64,000 nt of DNA from Uliginosibacterium sp. 31-16 (GTDB lineage Bacteria > Pseudomonadota > Gammaproteobacteria > Burkholderiales > Rhodocyclaceae). Location of the stretch: NCBI RefSeq assembly GCF_030730865.1, contig NZ_JAVALZ010000001.1, positions 62,001 through 126,000 of the forward strand, written 5' to 3'. Of this stretch, positions 18,687 through 28,169 are shown piece by piece; position 1 is the stretch's first letter; every line of letters begins with the position of its first letter. Position numbers and translations under genes: made by a program. The notes under the pieces were generated by a model that saw nothing but the letters and a program-made list of their open reading frames with translations, was not told where the DNA came from and did no database searches.

Positions 18687-19807
18687 CTGACACCTCACTC
18701 GAATTCACCCAATCGGCCGCGCTCTCGCTGGGCGTGGAACTGGAGCTGCAGATCATCAGCCGGCTGGATGGCGACCTCACCGGCGGCGCTACCGAGCTGC
18801 TGGCGCTGATCGAGCGCAAGAAGCACCGCGGCGACTTCAAGCCAGAAATGACCGAGAGCATGATCGAAGTCAGCACCGGCGTGCATCACGACGCGACCGA
18901 GCTGGGCGAAGAGTTGCTCGACGTGCGCCAGACCCTGCTCGCCGCCGCCGACAAGCTGAACCTGCTGATCAGCGGCGGCGGCGCGCATCCCTTCCAGCAC
19001 TGGGCGGAGCGCAAGATTTTCGACAAGCCGCGCTTCCATCAGCTGGGCGAGCTGTATGGCTATCTCGCCAAGCAATTCACCGTATTCGGCCAGCACATCC
19101 ACGTGGGCTGCCCGAACGGCGACGAAGCCATCTTCCTGCTCCACGGCCTGTCCCGCTTCCTGCCGCACTTCATCGCCCTGTCCGCCGCCTCGCCCTATTA
19201 CCAAGGCGTGGACACAGCCTTCGAGTCCTCGCGCCTGAACGCCATCTCGGCCTTCCCGCTCTCGGGCCGGGCTCCGCTGGTGAAACGCTGGAGCGAATTC
19301 GTCAGCTATTACGACGAGATGAAGAGCTTCGGCGTGGTCGAAAGCATGAAGGATTTCTACTGGGACATCCGCCCCAAGCCGGAATTCGGCACGGTCGAAA
19401 TCCGCATCTGCGACACCCCGCTGACCATTCAGCGCGCCACCGAACTCGCCGCCTACGCCCAGACGGTGTGCCGCTACCTGCTGGTCGAGCGCCCCTTCCT
19501 GATCGATGAATCGCTGTACGCGGTCTACACCTTCAACCGCTTCCAGGCCGCGCGTTTCGGTTTCGACGGCGGGCTGATCGACCCGGCCAGCAAGCAGAAA
19601 GCGCTGCTGCGTGAAGACTTCCTCGCCACGCTCGACAAGCTGATGCCGCACGCAGCCGAGCTGGGCACCAGCACTCACCTGCTGCGCCTGCGCAAAATTG
19701 CCGAACAGGGCAACGACACCCGCTGGATGCGCGACACTTATGCCCGCTCCGGCAGCTTGCCCGATCTGGTGTGGGAGCAGGCCCGGCTATGGCGCGACAG
19801 TCAGTAA
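18683..19807 (+). CDS. YbdK-type carboxylate-amine ligase (glutamate-cysteine ligase 2 family)
   Basis: A 374-residue member of the GCS2 superfamily. YbdK of E. coli has weak gamma-glutamylcysteine ligase activity, and its true substrate is unsettled. Seen here are the active-site SLGVELELQ near the N terminus, SGGGAHPFQHW, FTVFGQHIHVG and FGTVEIRICDTPL. The start overlaps the antiporter stop. The following class C26 gene could remove a gamma-glutamyl group, which makes a gamma-glutamyl cycle linked to ion transport plausible (inference). Confidence 0.92.
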   Translation: MTDTSLEFTQSAALSLGVELELQIISRLDGDLTGGATELLALIERKKHRGDFKPEMTESMIEVSTGVHHDATELGEELLDVRQTLLAAADKLNLLISGGGAHPFQHWAERKIFDKPRFHQLGELYGYLAKQFTVFGQHIHVGCPNGDEAIFLLHGLSRFLPHFIALSAASPYYQGVDTAFESSRLNAISAFPLSGRAPLVKRWSEFVSYYDEMKSFGVVESMKDFYWDIRPKPEFGTVEIRICDTPLTIQRATELAAYAQTVCRYLLVERPFLIDESLYAVYTFNRFQAARFGFDGGLIDPASKQKALLREDFLATLDKLMPHAAELGTSTHLLRLRKIAEQGNDTRWMRDTYARSGSLPDLVWEQARLWRDSQ

Positions 19808-20703
19808 ATCCAGCTCCAGACAGAGACGAAACGCGAAGACGAGCCGACGACAGTGCTAAAGCACGGCAAGGCAAAGTCGACAAAGTGTCGTCTCTGTCTG
19901 GATCTGGAAAAAACCAGCCGCTGCGCATCGGGCTGTCAGCACGGCTGATGCACCGGCCGCCGCTGGAGCTCGGCTTTCGCGGCAAGACCCTGCAATACCT
20001 GGAGCAATCCATCGCCCACTGGATTCTCTCGGAAGGCGCGCTCGCCTTCATGCTGCCCACGCTGGAGAGCGGCGGCGGCCTGCACCGCAGCGCCGTACAC
20101 ATCCGCGATTACGTCCGCGCCATCGACGGCCTGGTGCTGCAAGGCGGCATGGACGTCAGCCCGGAAAGCTACGGCGAATCCGCCCTGCGCCCGGAGTGGG
20201 CCGGCGACCGCGTGCGCGACTTGTACGAGCTGGACCTGATCTGGGAATGCATCTTCCAGGGCAAGCCGGTGCTGGGCGTATGCCGCGGCTGCCAGCTGCT
20301 CAACGTCGCCTTTGGCGGCAGCCTGCATCAGGACATTCTCAGCCAGATCCCCGGCGCCATCGCCCACGTCGACGCCGAAGCCTACGACGCCCACACCCAC
20401 CCGGTGCGCTTTGCCGACGAGTCGCTGCTGGCGCGCCTCTACCCGCACAGCGACGGGCAGGCGCGCATCTCCAGCATCCACCACCAGGCCATCAACCGGC
20501 TCGGCAACAGCCTTGTGATCGAAGCGCACTCCAGCGTCGACGGCATCGTCGAAGCCATCCGCTGGCAAGGCAACAGCTTCGTCTACGGCGTGCAGTGGCA
20601 TCCGGAATTCCACGCCCCGGCCGACAACCAACTGCTCGACAGCAGTCCGCTGCTGCGCGAATTCCTGCGCCAGGCCACCAGCGCCAGACAGCAACCCGCC
20701 TGA
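19789..20703 (+). CDS. Class C26 glutamine amidotransferase / gamma-glutamyl hydrolase-like protein
   Basis: Predicted cytoplasmic peptidase C26 of the PuuD (gamma-glutamyl-GABA hydrolase) type. The conserved domain begins PLRIGLSARLMHRPP and includes DGLVLQGGMDVSPESYG, the nucleophile segment VLGVCRGCQLLNVAFGG and the histidine in VQWHPEFH. ATG 19789 has an AGG seven bases upstream and overlaps the ligase gene by 19 bp, giving 304 residues. A GTG at 19885 would give 272 residues and avoid a charged 30-residue leader encoded by an inverted repeat. The stop codon is part of a dispersed repeat. Confidence 0.9.
   Translation: MARQSVNPAPDRDETRRRADDSAKARQGKVDKVSSLSGSGKNQPLRIGLSARLMHRPPLELGFRGKTLQYLEQSIAHWILSEGALAFMLPTLESGGGLHRSAVHIRDYVRAIDGLVLQGGMDVSPESYGESALRPEWAGDRVRDLYELDLIWECIFQGKPVLGVCRGCQLLNVAFGGSLHQDILSQIPGAIAHVDAEAYDAHTHPVRFADESLLARLYPHSDGQARISSIHHQAINRLGNSLVIEAHSSVDGIVEAIRWQGNSFVYGVQWHPEFHAPADNQLLDSSPLLREFLRQATSARQQPA
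19810..19907. repeat. Inverted repeat at the 5' end of the C26 gene
   Basis: Two 20-base arms, 19810-19829 (CCAGCTCCAGACAGAGACGA) and 19888-19907, are complementary with one mismatch and flank about 58 bases that contain a smaller hairpin GTGC-TAAA-GCAC. The structure starts three bases after the stop of the YbdK-type gene. It could be an inserted palindromic element, a terminator-like hairpin or a translational control of the C26 gene. Confidence 0.75.
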
Positions 20704-20810
20704 AGAGCCGCATGCAGCGGACTTCTTCAGCACGCCATGCTGAAGACCGAACCCATATGCGAGCTGCGGGACTGGCATGCTGAAGACGCCCGCCGAAAGC
20801 GGCTCCCAGG
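20699..20810. repeat. GCGGCTCTTC-type dispersed repeat, copy 2
   Basis: Begins CCTGAAGAGCCGCATGCAGC, in which TGA is the stop codon of the C26 gene, continues with ACTTCTTCAG and ends GAAAGCGGCTCCCAGG. The order of segments matches the other family members. No gene is seen between it and the chemoreceptor start at 20965; the frame running into that gene from 20737 has no similarity. Confidence 0.7.
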
Positions 20811-20964
20811 CCACTCTCCACGCCTTTCCGCGTGCGCACCCGTTTGGGCAGGGCCAAAGGTTTCAGGTTTGCATCCGACCACCCGATACCTGAAATGCGG
20901 GTCTTTGCTCCGACCTGAATCGTCGCACCCGCCGCCAGCGGGAGGAACAGAAAGGATCGTCATC

Positions 20965-22854
20965 ATGAACTTCCGCTCCATCCGGATTCGCCTGCTGACC
21001 ATGATGGCGATCCTGGCGCTCGGCTTTGCTTTCTACCTCGCCCGCGAAATCGGCGTGAACTACCTCGCCATGCAGGAAAACCGGCACATCGCCGTCATCA
21101 GCGAAGTCGCGATTGCAGACAGTGCGCTGGTCCATGAGCTGCAGAAGGAGCGCGGCCTGTCTGCCGGTTTCATCGGCAGCAAGGGGCAACAGTTCCGCAG
21201 CGAGCTGGACGCCCAGCGCAAGGAAACCGACCAGCGGGTCAAGGCACTCGATGCTGCCATCAAATCCGGTGAAGCCTCGCTTCCGGAGAGTTTCCGCGAG
21301 CAACTGGGCAATGCGGCCCGGCATCTCGGCCAGCTCGACACCAGTCGCGCAGCCATCAGCGCGCTGACCCTGCCGGGACCTGACTCCTTTGCGTTCTTCA
21401 CCCGGGCCATCGAGCTGGACCTGCTCGCCATCACCAGCGTCACGCCGCAGCTGAGCAACGCAGCCATCATGCGCCGCTTCATGGCCTACACCATGTTCCT
21501 GCAAGCCAAGGAGCAGGCCGGGCGCGAGCGCGCCACCCTGAACACGGCCTTTACCGCCGACAAGCCCTTTGATCTGGCGCTGCTGCGCCGCCTGGCCGGC
21601 ATCGTCGCCAATCAGGACACCTACCTGGCCGATTTCACGAGTCTTGCAAGCCGTGACGACATTGCCGCACTGGAGCAGCTGCTTGCCGCCCCGCCTGCCC
21701 AGGAATCCGTCGAAATGCGCAACACAGCCCTGAGCAAAGCCGCAGAGGGCGGATACGGTATTGCCCCCGCAAACTGGTTTGCCACCATCACGCGGAAAAT
21801 CGACGCCATGAAAACGCTGGAGGACCAGCTGGCCCAAGGCACCATCGCTGCAACAGAGGCGCTGCAGGGGGCATCCCGCAATGCACTGCTCGCCGCGGTG
21901 CTGCTGGGTATGCTGGCTTGCGCGCTTGCGGTGGTGTTCGCACGCCTGCTCTTCTGCATGCTTCGCGACGTGCAGCAGATTACCGACTCCGCCCTGCAGA
22001 TCGCAGAAGGAGATCTCAGCCCAAGCGTCACCGTCGACCGCCACGACGAAATCGGTGACCTGCAGGGCGCGATTGCACGCACCATTACCAACCTCACCGG
22101 CATCATCGGTGAAGTCCACGCGGCAACCGACAACCTGAGCAACGCCGCTGCCCAGGTATCAGCCACCGCCCAGTCACTGGCCCAGTCCTCGTCGGCGCAA
22201 GCCAGCGGGGTGGAGCAGACCACGGCTTCCATGGAGCAGATGGGTGCTTCGATCGACCATAACGCCGATAACGCCCGCATGACTGACAACATGGCGGCAC
22301 AAGCGGTCCGCGAAGCTCAGGAAACCGGTGCAGCGGTCACACAGACGGTCGAGCACATGCGCAGCATCGCCAGCAAGATCGGCATCATTGACGACATCGC
22401 CTACCAGACCAATCTCCTGGCACTGAACGCTGCGATTGAGGCGGCGCGCGCGGGGGCTCACGGCAAAGGCTTCGCCGTGGTGGCCGCCGAGGTTCGCAAG
22501 CTTGCGGAACGCTCGCAGGTAGCGGCGCGGGAAATCGACGAGCTCTCCGCCTCGTCTGTCCGGCAGGCCGAAGGGGCGCTGCAACGACTGAGCGCGATGG
22601 TGCCCAGCATCAACAGCACCTCGGGACTGGTGCAGCAGATCGTCACGGCCTCCGCCGAGCAATCAAGTGGAGTGGGACAGATCAATCAGGCCATGGGGCT
22701 GCTCAGCAACGCCACCCAGCAGAATGCGGCGGCATCCGAACAACTCGCGGCCACCGCCGAAGAGTTGGGGGCGCAGGCGCAGCAGCTGCAACAGACCATG
22801 ACCTTCTTCAGTCTGGATGGCAGCCGGCAGCCTCGCTCACGAGCTCGTGCCTGA
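20965..22854 (+). CDS. Methyl-accepting chemotaxis protein with NIT (nitrate/nitrite-sensing) domain
   Basis: Membrane chemoreceptor, 629 residues. A first membrane segment lies near residues 9-27, then a periplasmic NIT-type sensor ([20 protein letters not shown] is its hallmark), a second membrane segment at about 310-332, a HAMP domain, and the cytoplasmic signalling hairpin with [20 protein letters not shown]. No C-terminal CheR pentapeptide is present. ATG 20965 follows AGAAAGGA. NIT domains are associated with nitrate and nitrite sensing, fitting the nitrogen genes nearby; the actual ligand is unknown. Confidence 0.93.
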   Translation: MNFRSIRIRLLTMMAILALGFAFYLAREIGVNYLAMQENRHIAVISEVAIADSALVHELQKERGLSAGFIGSKGQQFRSELDAQRKETDQRVKALDAAIKSGEASLPESFREQLGNAARHLGQLDTSRAAISALTLPGPDSFAFFTRAIELDLLAITSVTPQLSNAAIMRRFMAYTMFLQAKEQAGRERATLNTAFTADKPFDLALLRRLAGIVANQDTYLADFTSLASRDDIAALEQLLAAPPAQESVEMRNTALSKAAEGGYGIAPANWFATITRKIDAMKTLEDQLAQGTIAATEALQGASRNALLAAVLLGMLACALAVVFARLLFCMLRDVQQITDSALQIAEGDLSPSVTVDRHDEIGDLQGAIARTITNLTGIIGEVHAATDNLSNAAAQVSATAQSLAQSSSAQASGVEQTTASMEQMGASIDHNADNARMTDNMAAQAVREAQETGAAVTQTVEHMRSIASKIGIIDDIAYQTNLLALNAAIEAARAGAHGKGFAVVAAEVRKLAERSQVAAREIDELSASSVRQAEGALQRLSAMVPSINSTSGLVQQIVTASAEQSSGVGQINQAMGLLSNATQQNAAASEQLAATAEELGAQAQQLQQTMTFFSLDGSRQPRSRARA

Positions 22855-22970
22855 AACCCGCATACAACGGACCTCTGCAGCACGGCCTGCTGCGGAGCCG
22901 CACCGAGCGCAGATTTCCGGCAACACCTGCTGAAGAAGCCCGCCACATGCGGCTTTACAGCCACATGCCG
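22850..22970. repeat. GCGGCTCTTC-type dispersed repeat, copy 3 (degenerate)
   Basis: Begins CCTGAAACCCGCATACAACG, where TGA is the chemoreceptor stop codon, and ends CCACATGCGGCTTTACAG. It is more diverged than other copies, but segment order and length are the same. Confidence 0.6.
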
Positions 22971-23056
22971 AAAGAAAAGCTCAGCGCGTCGCCACCCGTG
23001 CGAAAATCCGGACTCGCGCCGCCCGGCGCCCACCTCCCTGCCAGACCCGCATCGTC

Positions 23057-23329
23057 ATGAGCATCGAAATCTCCAAGGAATCCCGCGAGCAACTCATCGC
23101 CTCCATCCAGCGCTACTTCAAGGAGAACATGGACGAGCCGATCGGCAACCTCGCCGCCGGAGCACTCCTCGGCTTCTTCATCGACGAACTCGCCCCGCTC
23201 GCCTACAACCAGGCCGTCGCCGATGTGCAACAACGCCTGCAGGCCCGCGTCGCGGAAATCGACATGGAAGTCTATGCCGACGAATTCCAGTACTGGGGCA
23301 AACAGGCGCCGGGGCGCAAGAAGAAATAA
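23057..23329 (+). CDS. DUF2164 family protein
   Basis: A 90-residue soluble protein. It matches the DUF2164 pattern (ISKESREQLIASIQRYFKEN at the N terminus, then MDEPIGNLAAGALLGFFIDE and a C-terminal LEMD/Y-rich helix, here EIDMEVYADEFQYW). No function is established for the family. The lysine-rich tail GRKKK ends the protein. ATG 23057 is preceded by little ribosome-site sequence. It stands alone between the chemoreceptor and the convergent modC. Confidence 0.85.
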   Translation: MSIEISKESREQLIASIQRYFKENMDEPIGNLAAGALLGFFIDELAPLAYNQAVADVQQRLQARVAEIDMEVYADEFQYWGKQAPGRKKK

Positions 23330-23335
23330 GCACCG

Positions 23336-23371
23336 CCTGAAGAGCCGCCAGCAGCGTGCTTCTTCAGCAGG
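23336..23371. repeat. GCGGCTCTTC-type dispersed repeat, copy 4 (half element)
   Basis: CCTGAAGAGCCGCCAGCAGC followed by CTTCTTCAGCAGG. Only the left half of the family consensus is present. It lies between the convergent DUF2164 and modC genes and could form a terminator hairpin for either. Confidence 0.55.
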
Positions 23372-23381
23372 TCCGCCCGCC

Positions 23382-24455
23382 TCAGTCCAGCAGCGCCACC
23401 GCCTTCACCTGCGCCCACACGCCCTGCCCCACGGCCAGCCCGAGCTGCTCGGCCGCACGCCGGGTGATACGCGCCAGCAGCGGCACGCCGCCGGCCTGCA
23501 AACCGACCAGACATTGCGCCGGGTCTTCGGCGGGTGCGATGCCGGTGATCTGGCAGGCGAAACGGTTCTGGATGCTGGAGGCGTTGTCGCCGCTCATGGC
23601 GATGCTGATATCGCGCGCAAGAATGCGTACGCGCACCGCCTGGCCTTCGCGCAAAGGGCGCTGCGAGACATGGATGTCGCCACCAGCAAAGCGCAAGCGG
23701 GTCAGGTGCCAGGCGGGGTCATGATCCAGCACTTCGGCCGCAATCACAACGCTGGCATCCTGATCGCGCGCCAGCGGCGAATCGAGGCGTGACAGGGCTT
23801 CGTCCAGCGGTGCGCTGGTGACCACCTGCCCTCGCTCCAGCAAGACCAGGTGATCCGCCAGCCGCGCGGCCTCTTCAATCTGGTGCGTCACGTAAAGCAC
23901 GGGAATTTCGAGCTCGTCATGCAGGCGCTCCAGGTAGGGCAGGATTTCCTGCTTGCGGGCGGCATCCAGCGCAGAGAGCGGTTCATCCATCAGCAACAGG
24001 CGTGGCCGCGTGAGCAAGGCGCGGGCAATCGCCACACGCTGGCGTTCGCCGCCGGACAGGCCATCGGGTTTGCGGGTCAGCAGATGTTCGATACCGAAGC
24101 GCTGCGCCATGGCGCGGATTTCGTCCTCACGCGCCGCCCCCGTCGCGCGTTTCATGCCGAAGGCGAGATTGCCCCGCACATCCAGATGCGAAAACAGGCT
24201 GGCTTCCTGGAACACGTAGCCGATCTCGCGCTGCCAGGTCGGCACAAAGACCTTGTCATCCTGCCAGCGGCTTCCGTTAACTTCGATGCGCGCCTGCCCG
24301 GCCCGCTCCAGCCCGGCGACGCAGCGCAGCAGCGTGGTCTTGCCCGAACCGGAGTGGCCGAACAGGACGGTGACGCCGCGCCCCGGCAATTGCAGGTCGA
24401 CATCCAGCGTGAAGCCGGGGAAAGCATGTTGAACGCGCAGACTGATAGCGCTCAT
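23382..24455 (-). CDS. modC: Molybdate ABC transporter ATP-binding protein
   Basis: Cytoplasmic ATPase of the molybdate importer. The 357-residue protein has Walker [10 protein letters not shown] (33-41), the ABC signature [16 protein letters not shown], Walker [13 protein letters not shown], and a C-terminal TOBE (molybdate-binding) domain with LARDISIAM. It is last in modE-modA-modB-modC, overlapping modB by 4 bp. It supplies molybdenum for the nitrogenase genes that follow in the window. Confidence 0.97.
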   Translation of the reverse strand: MSAISLRVQHAFPGFTLDVDLQLPGRGVTVLFGHSGSGKTTLLRCVAGLERAGQARIEVNGSRWQDDKVFVPTWQREIGYVFQEASLFSHLDVRGNLAFGMKRATGAAREDEIRAMAQRFGIEHLLTRKPDGLSGGERQRVAIARALLTRPRLLLMDEPLSALDAARKQEILPYLERLHDELEIPVLYVTHQIEEAARLADHLVLLERGQVVTSAPLDEALSRLDSPLARDQDASVVIAAEVLDHDPAWHLTRLRFAGGDIHVSQRPLREGQAVRVRILARDISIAMSGDNASSIQNRFACQITGIAPAEDPAQCLVGLQAGGVPLLARITRRAAEQLGLAVGQGVWAQVKAVALLD

Positions 24456-25138
24456 GCGGCCTTCCTCCGCGCATCCGGGTTCAGGGTGTAGAGCAGCAGG
24501 AGCACGGCAAACGAGAAGGCCACCATGCCCCCCGCCAGCCAGTGGGCCTGGGCGTATTCAAGCGCTTCTACGCGATCGAATATCTGCACCGAAATCACCC
24601 GGGTAACACCGGGAATGTTGCCGCCTATCATCAGCACCACCCCGAACTCGCCCACCGTGTGCGCGAAGCCCAGCACCGCAGCAGTCAGGAATCCCGGCCG
24701 GGCCAGCGGTACGACCACCGACCAGAACGTATCCCACGGCCGCGCACGCAGGGTCGCCGCCACTTCCAGCGGGCGCGGGCCGATGGCCTCAATGGCGTTC
24801 TGGATCGGTTGCACCACGAAGGGCAGCGAATAGAACGTGGAGGCCACCACCAGACCGGTAAAGGTGAACGGCAGGAGACCAATGCCCAGCGCCTGGGTGA
24901 GTTGTCCGACCGGGCCATGCGGCCCCAGCACGAGCAGCAGGTAAAAGCCCAGGACGGTGGGAGGCAGCACCAGCGGCATGGACACCAGCGCACTGACCGC
25001 ACCACGCAGACGCGAGTGCGTGCGCGCCAGCCACCAGGCCAGCGGCGTGCCGAGAATCAGCAACAGCACGGTAACGGTGCTGGCAAGTTTGAGGGTCAGC
25101 CAGATGGCAGACCAGTCCTGGGAATCAGGTAGCAGCAT
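24452..25138 (-). CDS. modB: Molybdate ABC transporter permease
   Basis: Inner-membrane permease of the molybdate importer, 228 residues with about five membrane segments. The cytoplasmic coupling motif [20 protein letters not shown]-like stretch is seen here as [20 protein letters not shown], and the family signature [17 protein letters not shown] is present. The ATG start at 25138 lies 15 bp after the modA stop. Confidence 0.96.
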   Translation of the reverse strand: MLLPDSQDWSAIWLTLKLASTVTVLLLILGTPLAWWLARTHSRLRGAVSALVSMPLVLPPTVLGFYLLLVLGPHGPVGQLTQALGIGLLPFTFTGLVVASTFYSLPFVVQPIQNAIEAIGPRPLEVAATLRARPWDTFWSVVVPLARPGFLTAAVLGFAHTVGEFGVVLMIGGNIPGVTRVISVQIFDRVEALEYAQAHWLAGGMVAFSFAVLLLLYTLNPDARRKAA

Positions 25139-25153
25139 GCGGCCCGGGAATCA

Positions 25154-25942
<789 letters not shown>

Positions 25943-26755
25943 TCAATCAAATGCACAAAGCATCACGCTGGACGCCTTGAACAACGCACAGGCACGGCTG
26001 CCTTCGCGCAGATCCAGTTCAGAGAGGGATTCACGCGTGATGATCGCGCTGACCGTGCGCCCGGTCGGCAGCGCCAGCACCACATCCACGGCCACAGGCC
26101 CTTCGTGGATGCGGATGACGTCACCCCACAACTGATTACGCGCGGAAATACGCACGCTTTCGTCGGTGAGCAGAATGACCGCCGATGAATTCACCCAGGC
26201 ATGCAGCTCACGGCCGATATTCAGACGCATCTGCTCGGCACCCTCGCGCGAAACCTGTGCCACGATTTCGTTGTGGCCATCAAAGCGGATGCCCACTTCA
26301 AAAGTCACCTCGCCCGCGCGCAGGGTGGTGACCGGGCCGATGAACTGATTACGCGCACTGGTCGTCACACCCACGCTGCGCATCAGGCGGCGCAGGGCCT
26401 GCGGATCGGCCGTCTCCGTGCCGGCAAGGCTGGCGGTGACGCGGTCCAGCGCCAGTTGATACTCGGCCTCCATGGCCCGGTACAGACTCACCACGCGCTT
26501 GCCGTAGTCGGTCAGCAAGGTGCCGCCGCCATGCCGCCCACCCACCGCGCGCTCCACCAGCGGCTGTTCGGCCAGATTGTTCATCGCGTCGACCGCATCC
26601 CAGGCCGCCTTGTAGGAGAGCGGCACGTCCTTGGCGGCTTGCGAGATAGAGCCACAGCGCTCGATCGCCTCCAGCAGGCGGATGCGCGTATCCCCGAGAA
26701 AGCTGCCGGCATCCAGATCCACGCCAAAGCGCCCGATCATCCTGTGTGCTTTCAT
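25943..26755 (-). CDS. modE: Molybdate-responsive regulator ModE with two TOBE domains
   Basis: Dimeric repressor/activator that binds DNA when loaded with molybdate. The 270-residue product has an N-terminal winged helix (LLEAIERCGSISQAAKDVPL, SYKAAWDAVDAMNNL) and two C-terminal molbindin-like repeats, each with a SARNQ motif (TSARNQFIG and ISARNQLWG). ATG 26755 is the start of similarity. The gene heads the modEABC set; a matching ModE box lies 26-51 bp upstream, indicating self-control. Confidence 0.95.
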   Translation of the reverse strand: MKAHRMIGRFGVDLDAGSFLGDTRIRLLEAIERCGSISQAAKDVPLSYKAAWDAVDAMNNLAEQPLVERAVGGRHGGGTLLTDYGKRVVSLYRAMEAEYQLALDRVTASLAGTETADPQALRRLMRSVGVTTSARNQFIGPVTTLRAGEVTFEVGIRFDGHNEIVAQVSREGAEQMRLNIGRELHAWVNSSAVILLTDESVRISARNQLWGDVIRIHEGPVAVDVVLALPTGRTVSAIITRESLSELDLREGSRACALFKASSVMLCAFD

Positions 26756-26780
26756 TGCATGCGTTCCTTTGTCATTCGTT

Positions 26781-26806
26781 TCGTTATATCTTTGCATACA
26801 TACCGA
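26781..26806. promoter_or_regulatory. ModE-box-like palindrome upstream of modE
   Basis: TCGTTATAT (26781-26789), an 8-base spacer, and ACATACCGA (26798-26806). The left half equals the E. coli-type ModE half site, and the right half matches its complement at 7 of 9 positions with the same spacing. It lies between divergent modE and modG and could regulate both. Assignment rests on pattern and position. Confidence 0.7.
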
Positions 26807-26937
26807 CTTTCATCAAAAAAGGCCGGCTGGCCGTGAATTTCCGGCAAGCGCTGTGGTTGAAGCATCTCGCAAGCAGCCCCACCATTTGCATCGCGCGCTC
26901 GCTGCGCACTCCCTCTCACCACACAAGGCAGAACATC

Positions 26938-27366
26938 ATGAAAATCAGCGCACGCAATGTATTCGAAGGCACGATCAGCGCACTCTCCAGCGGCCCGGTC
27001 AGTGCCGAAGTGGAAGTCAGCACCGCCGGTGGCGACAAGCTCGTCGCCACGATTACCCAGGGCAGTGTTGCCTCGCTGGGGCTGACTGTCGGCAAACCCG
27101 TCGTCGCCCTGATCAAGGCCAGCAACGTGATGGTGATGACCGACGCGACCGGTGTGAAACTCTCGGCGCGCAACTGCCTCGCTGGTACGGTAAAGAAACT
27201 GGTGCAAGGCCCGGTCAGTGCTGAGGTGATCATCGCCCTGCCCGGCGGCGCAGAAGTCTTCGCCAGCATCACCCGCGACGCCACCACGGAACTGGGTATC
27301 AAGGAAGGCGCTCCGGCGACCGCCGTGATCAAGGCTTCGTCGGTAATCATCGGCGTCAAGAGCTGA
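26938..27366 (+). CDS. modG: Molybdenum-pterin/molybdate-binding protein with two Mop domains (molbindin)
   Basis: Cytoplasmic molybdate storage protein. The 142-residue product is two tandem Mop (TOBE) domains of about 70 residues, each starting with a SARN motif (ISARNVFEGTI and LSARNCLAGTV) and ending in IKASNVMV / IKASSVII. This is the ModG arrangement known from Azotobacter. ATG 26938 has AAGGCAG upstream; the frame extends 64 codons upstream without similarity. Divergent from modE. Confidence 0.94.
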   Translation: MKISARNVFEGTISALSSGPVSAEVEVSTAGGDKLVATITQGSVASLGLTVGKPVVALIKASNVMVMTDATGVKLSARNCLAGTVKKLVQGPVSAEVIIALPGGAEVFASITRDATTELGIKEGAPATAVIKASSVIIGVKS

Positions 27367-27384
27367 GCGCTTTGGCGTGATGTC

Positions 27385-27403
27385 CCGCCGGCCCGTCCGG
27401 CGG
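27385..27403 (+). terminator. GC-rich hairpin after modG
   Basis: CCGCCGG-CCCGT-CCGGCGG, a perfect 7-bp stem 19 bases after the modG stop. No U-run follows, so it may be a weak terminator or a 3'-end-protecting hairpin. Confidence 0.45.
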
Positions 27404-27450
27404 ATAACACGTCCTCTGCTAACTGGCTTCGTCATGTTGTTCACGTCCAG

Positions 27451-27864
27451 TCAGCGCGGCATTTCATCCGCAAACGAAAAGAAGGATTGATGCTGCGGGC
27501 AGTCCTCGCCATGCGTGATGCGGCGATGGATCAGCCAGCGCCCGTCGACGAGTCGCCAGGCCACCAGATGCTCGCCATAGGTGGGCGCAAGGAAGTAAGT
27601 CTCGTCATCGTCTGAACGTACATCCGTGAGCACGAAGTAGTGTTCGCAGTAACAGGGCGAATCTTCGCCTTCGTGCTCGTGGCCGAGTACCCGCTCCGAA
27701 AAAATCTCGTAGTCGCGAAACCGCGAAAAGACCTTGGGCTCAACAACACTGGCCGCCCACTCGCGGGGCAACACGCTGCGCCAATCCGGCAGATCCTCTT
27801 TGCCATGACAGCGCCTCCGGTGCGGTGCTGCGCAACGCTGACTGGAAACATTCAAGTCGTGCAT
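27451..27864 (-). CDS. Unrecognised 137-residue protein with an adjacent ModE-like site
   Basis: I do not recognise a family. The product has an arginine/cysteine-containing N terminus (SSQRCAAPHRRRCHGKED), an acidic histidine-containing middle (GHEHEGEDSPCYCEHYFVLT) and a basic-acidic C terminus. Four cysteines and nine or so histidines could bind a metal. ATG 27864 has GGGAG seven bases upstream. A strong ModE-like palindrome lies 27-56 bp before the start, in promoter position, and a modD fragment lies behind that, so a molybdenum-related role is plausible (inference). Confidence 0.65.
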   Translation of the reverse strand: MHDLNVSSQRCAAPHRRRCHGKEDLPDWRSVLPREWAASVVEPKVFSRFRDYEIFSERVLGHEHEGEDSPCYCEHYFVLTDVRSDDDETYFLAPTYGEHLVAWRLVDGRWLIHRRITHGEDCPQHQSFFSFADEMPR

Positions 27865-27890
27865 GGTGTTCTCCCTTCCGGAGCTTCCGG

Positions 27891-27920
27891 ATTCGCTATG
27901 TTTGATCGTATATAGCGAAT
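27891..27920. promoter_or_regulatory. ModE-box-like palindrome upstream of the 137-residue protein gene
   Basis: ATTCGCTATGT (27891-27901), an 8-base spacer, and ATATAGCGAAT (27910-27920); the arms are complementary at 10 of 11 positions. The half site TCGCTATRT and 8-base spacing match ModE operators even better than the site before modE. Confidence 0.75.
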
Positions 27921-27951
27921 TGCATGCCAGAAAAGGAAAGGCCGATTGTTT

Positions 27952-28149
27952 TCAGAGCCGGGTAAAAATGACTTTCACGTCGCGCGGCGGCGCGAAATAA
28001 GGCGCGGAGCTGACCAGAAAATCCGCACCAGCGCTGGCGTAAGCCACGGCATTCTCCAGCGTCACACCGCCTGCCGGAGCCAGCAAGGCGCTGCATCCGT
28101 GCGCCGCAAGGGCCGTCTTGCACTCACTCAAGGCGGCCGGGCTGATCAC
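27952..28149 (-). pseudogene. modD: C-terminal fragment of modD (quinolinate phosphoribosyltransferase-like)
   Basis: About 63 codons resemble the C terminus of ModD/NadC-like proteins: SPAALSECKTALAAHG, then ALLAPAGGVTLENAVAYASA, GADFLVSSAPYFAPP and DVKVIFTRL. A full ModD has about 280 residues; here an in-frame stop lies two codons upstream of the similarity and the next gene, nifQ, ends 21 bp further. There is no start codon or ribosome site of its own. I read it as a remnant of a deleted modD. Known ModD proteins lie in molybdate operons, which fits the place. Confidence 0.75.
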
Positions 28150-28169
28150 TCAGACTGATTCGCATGGCA

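Noticed and set aside
20737-20964. 76-codon N-terminal extension of the chemoreceptor
   Set aside because: It runs through a dispersed repeat, has no similarity, and a good ribosome site precedes ATG 20965.
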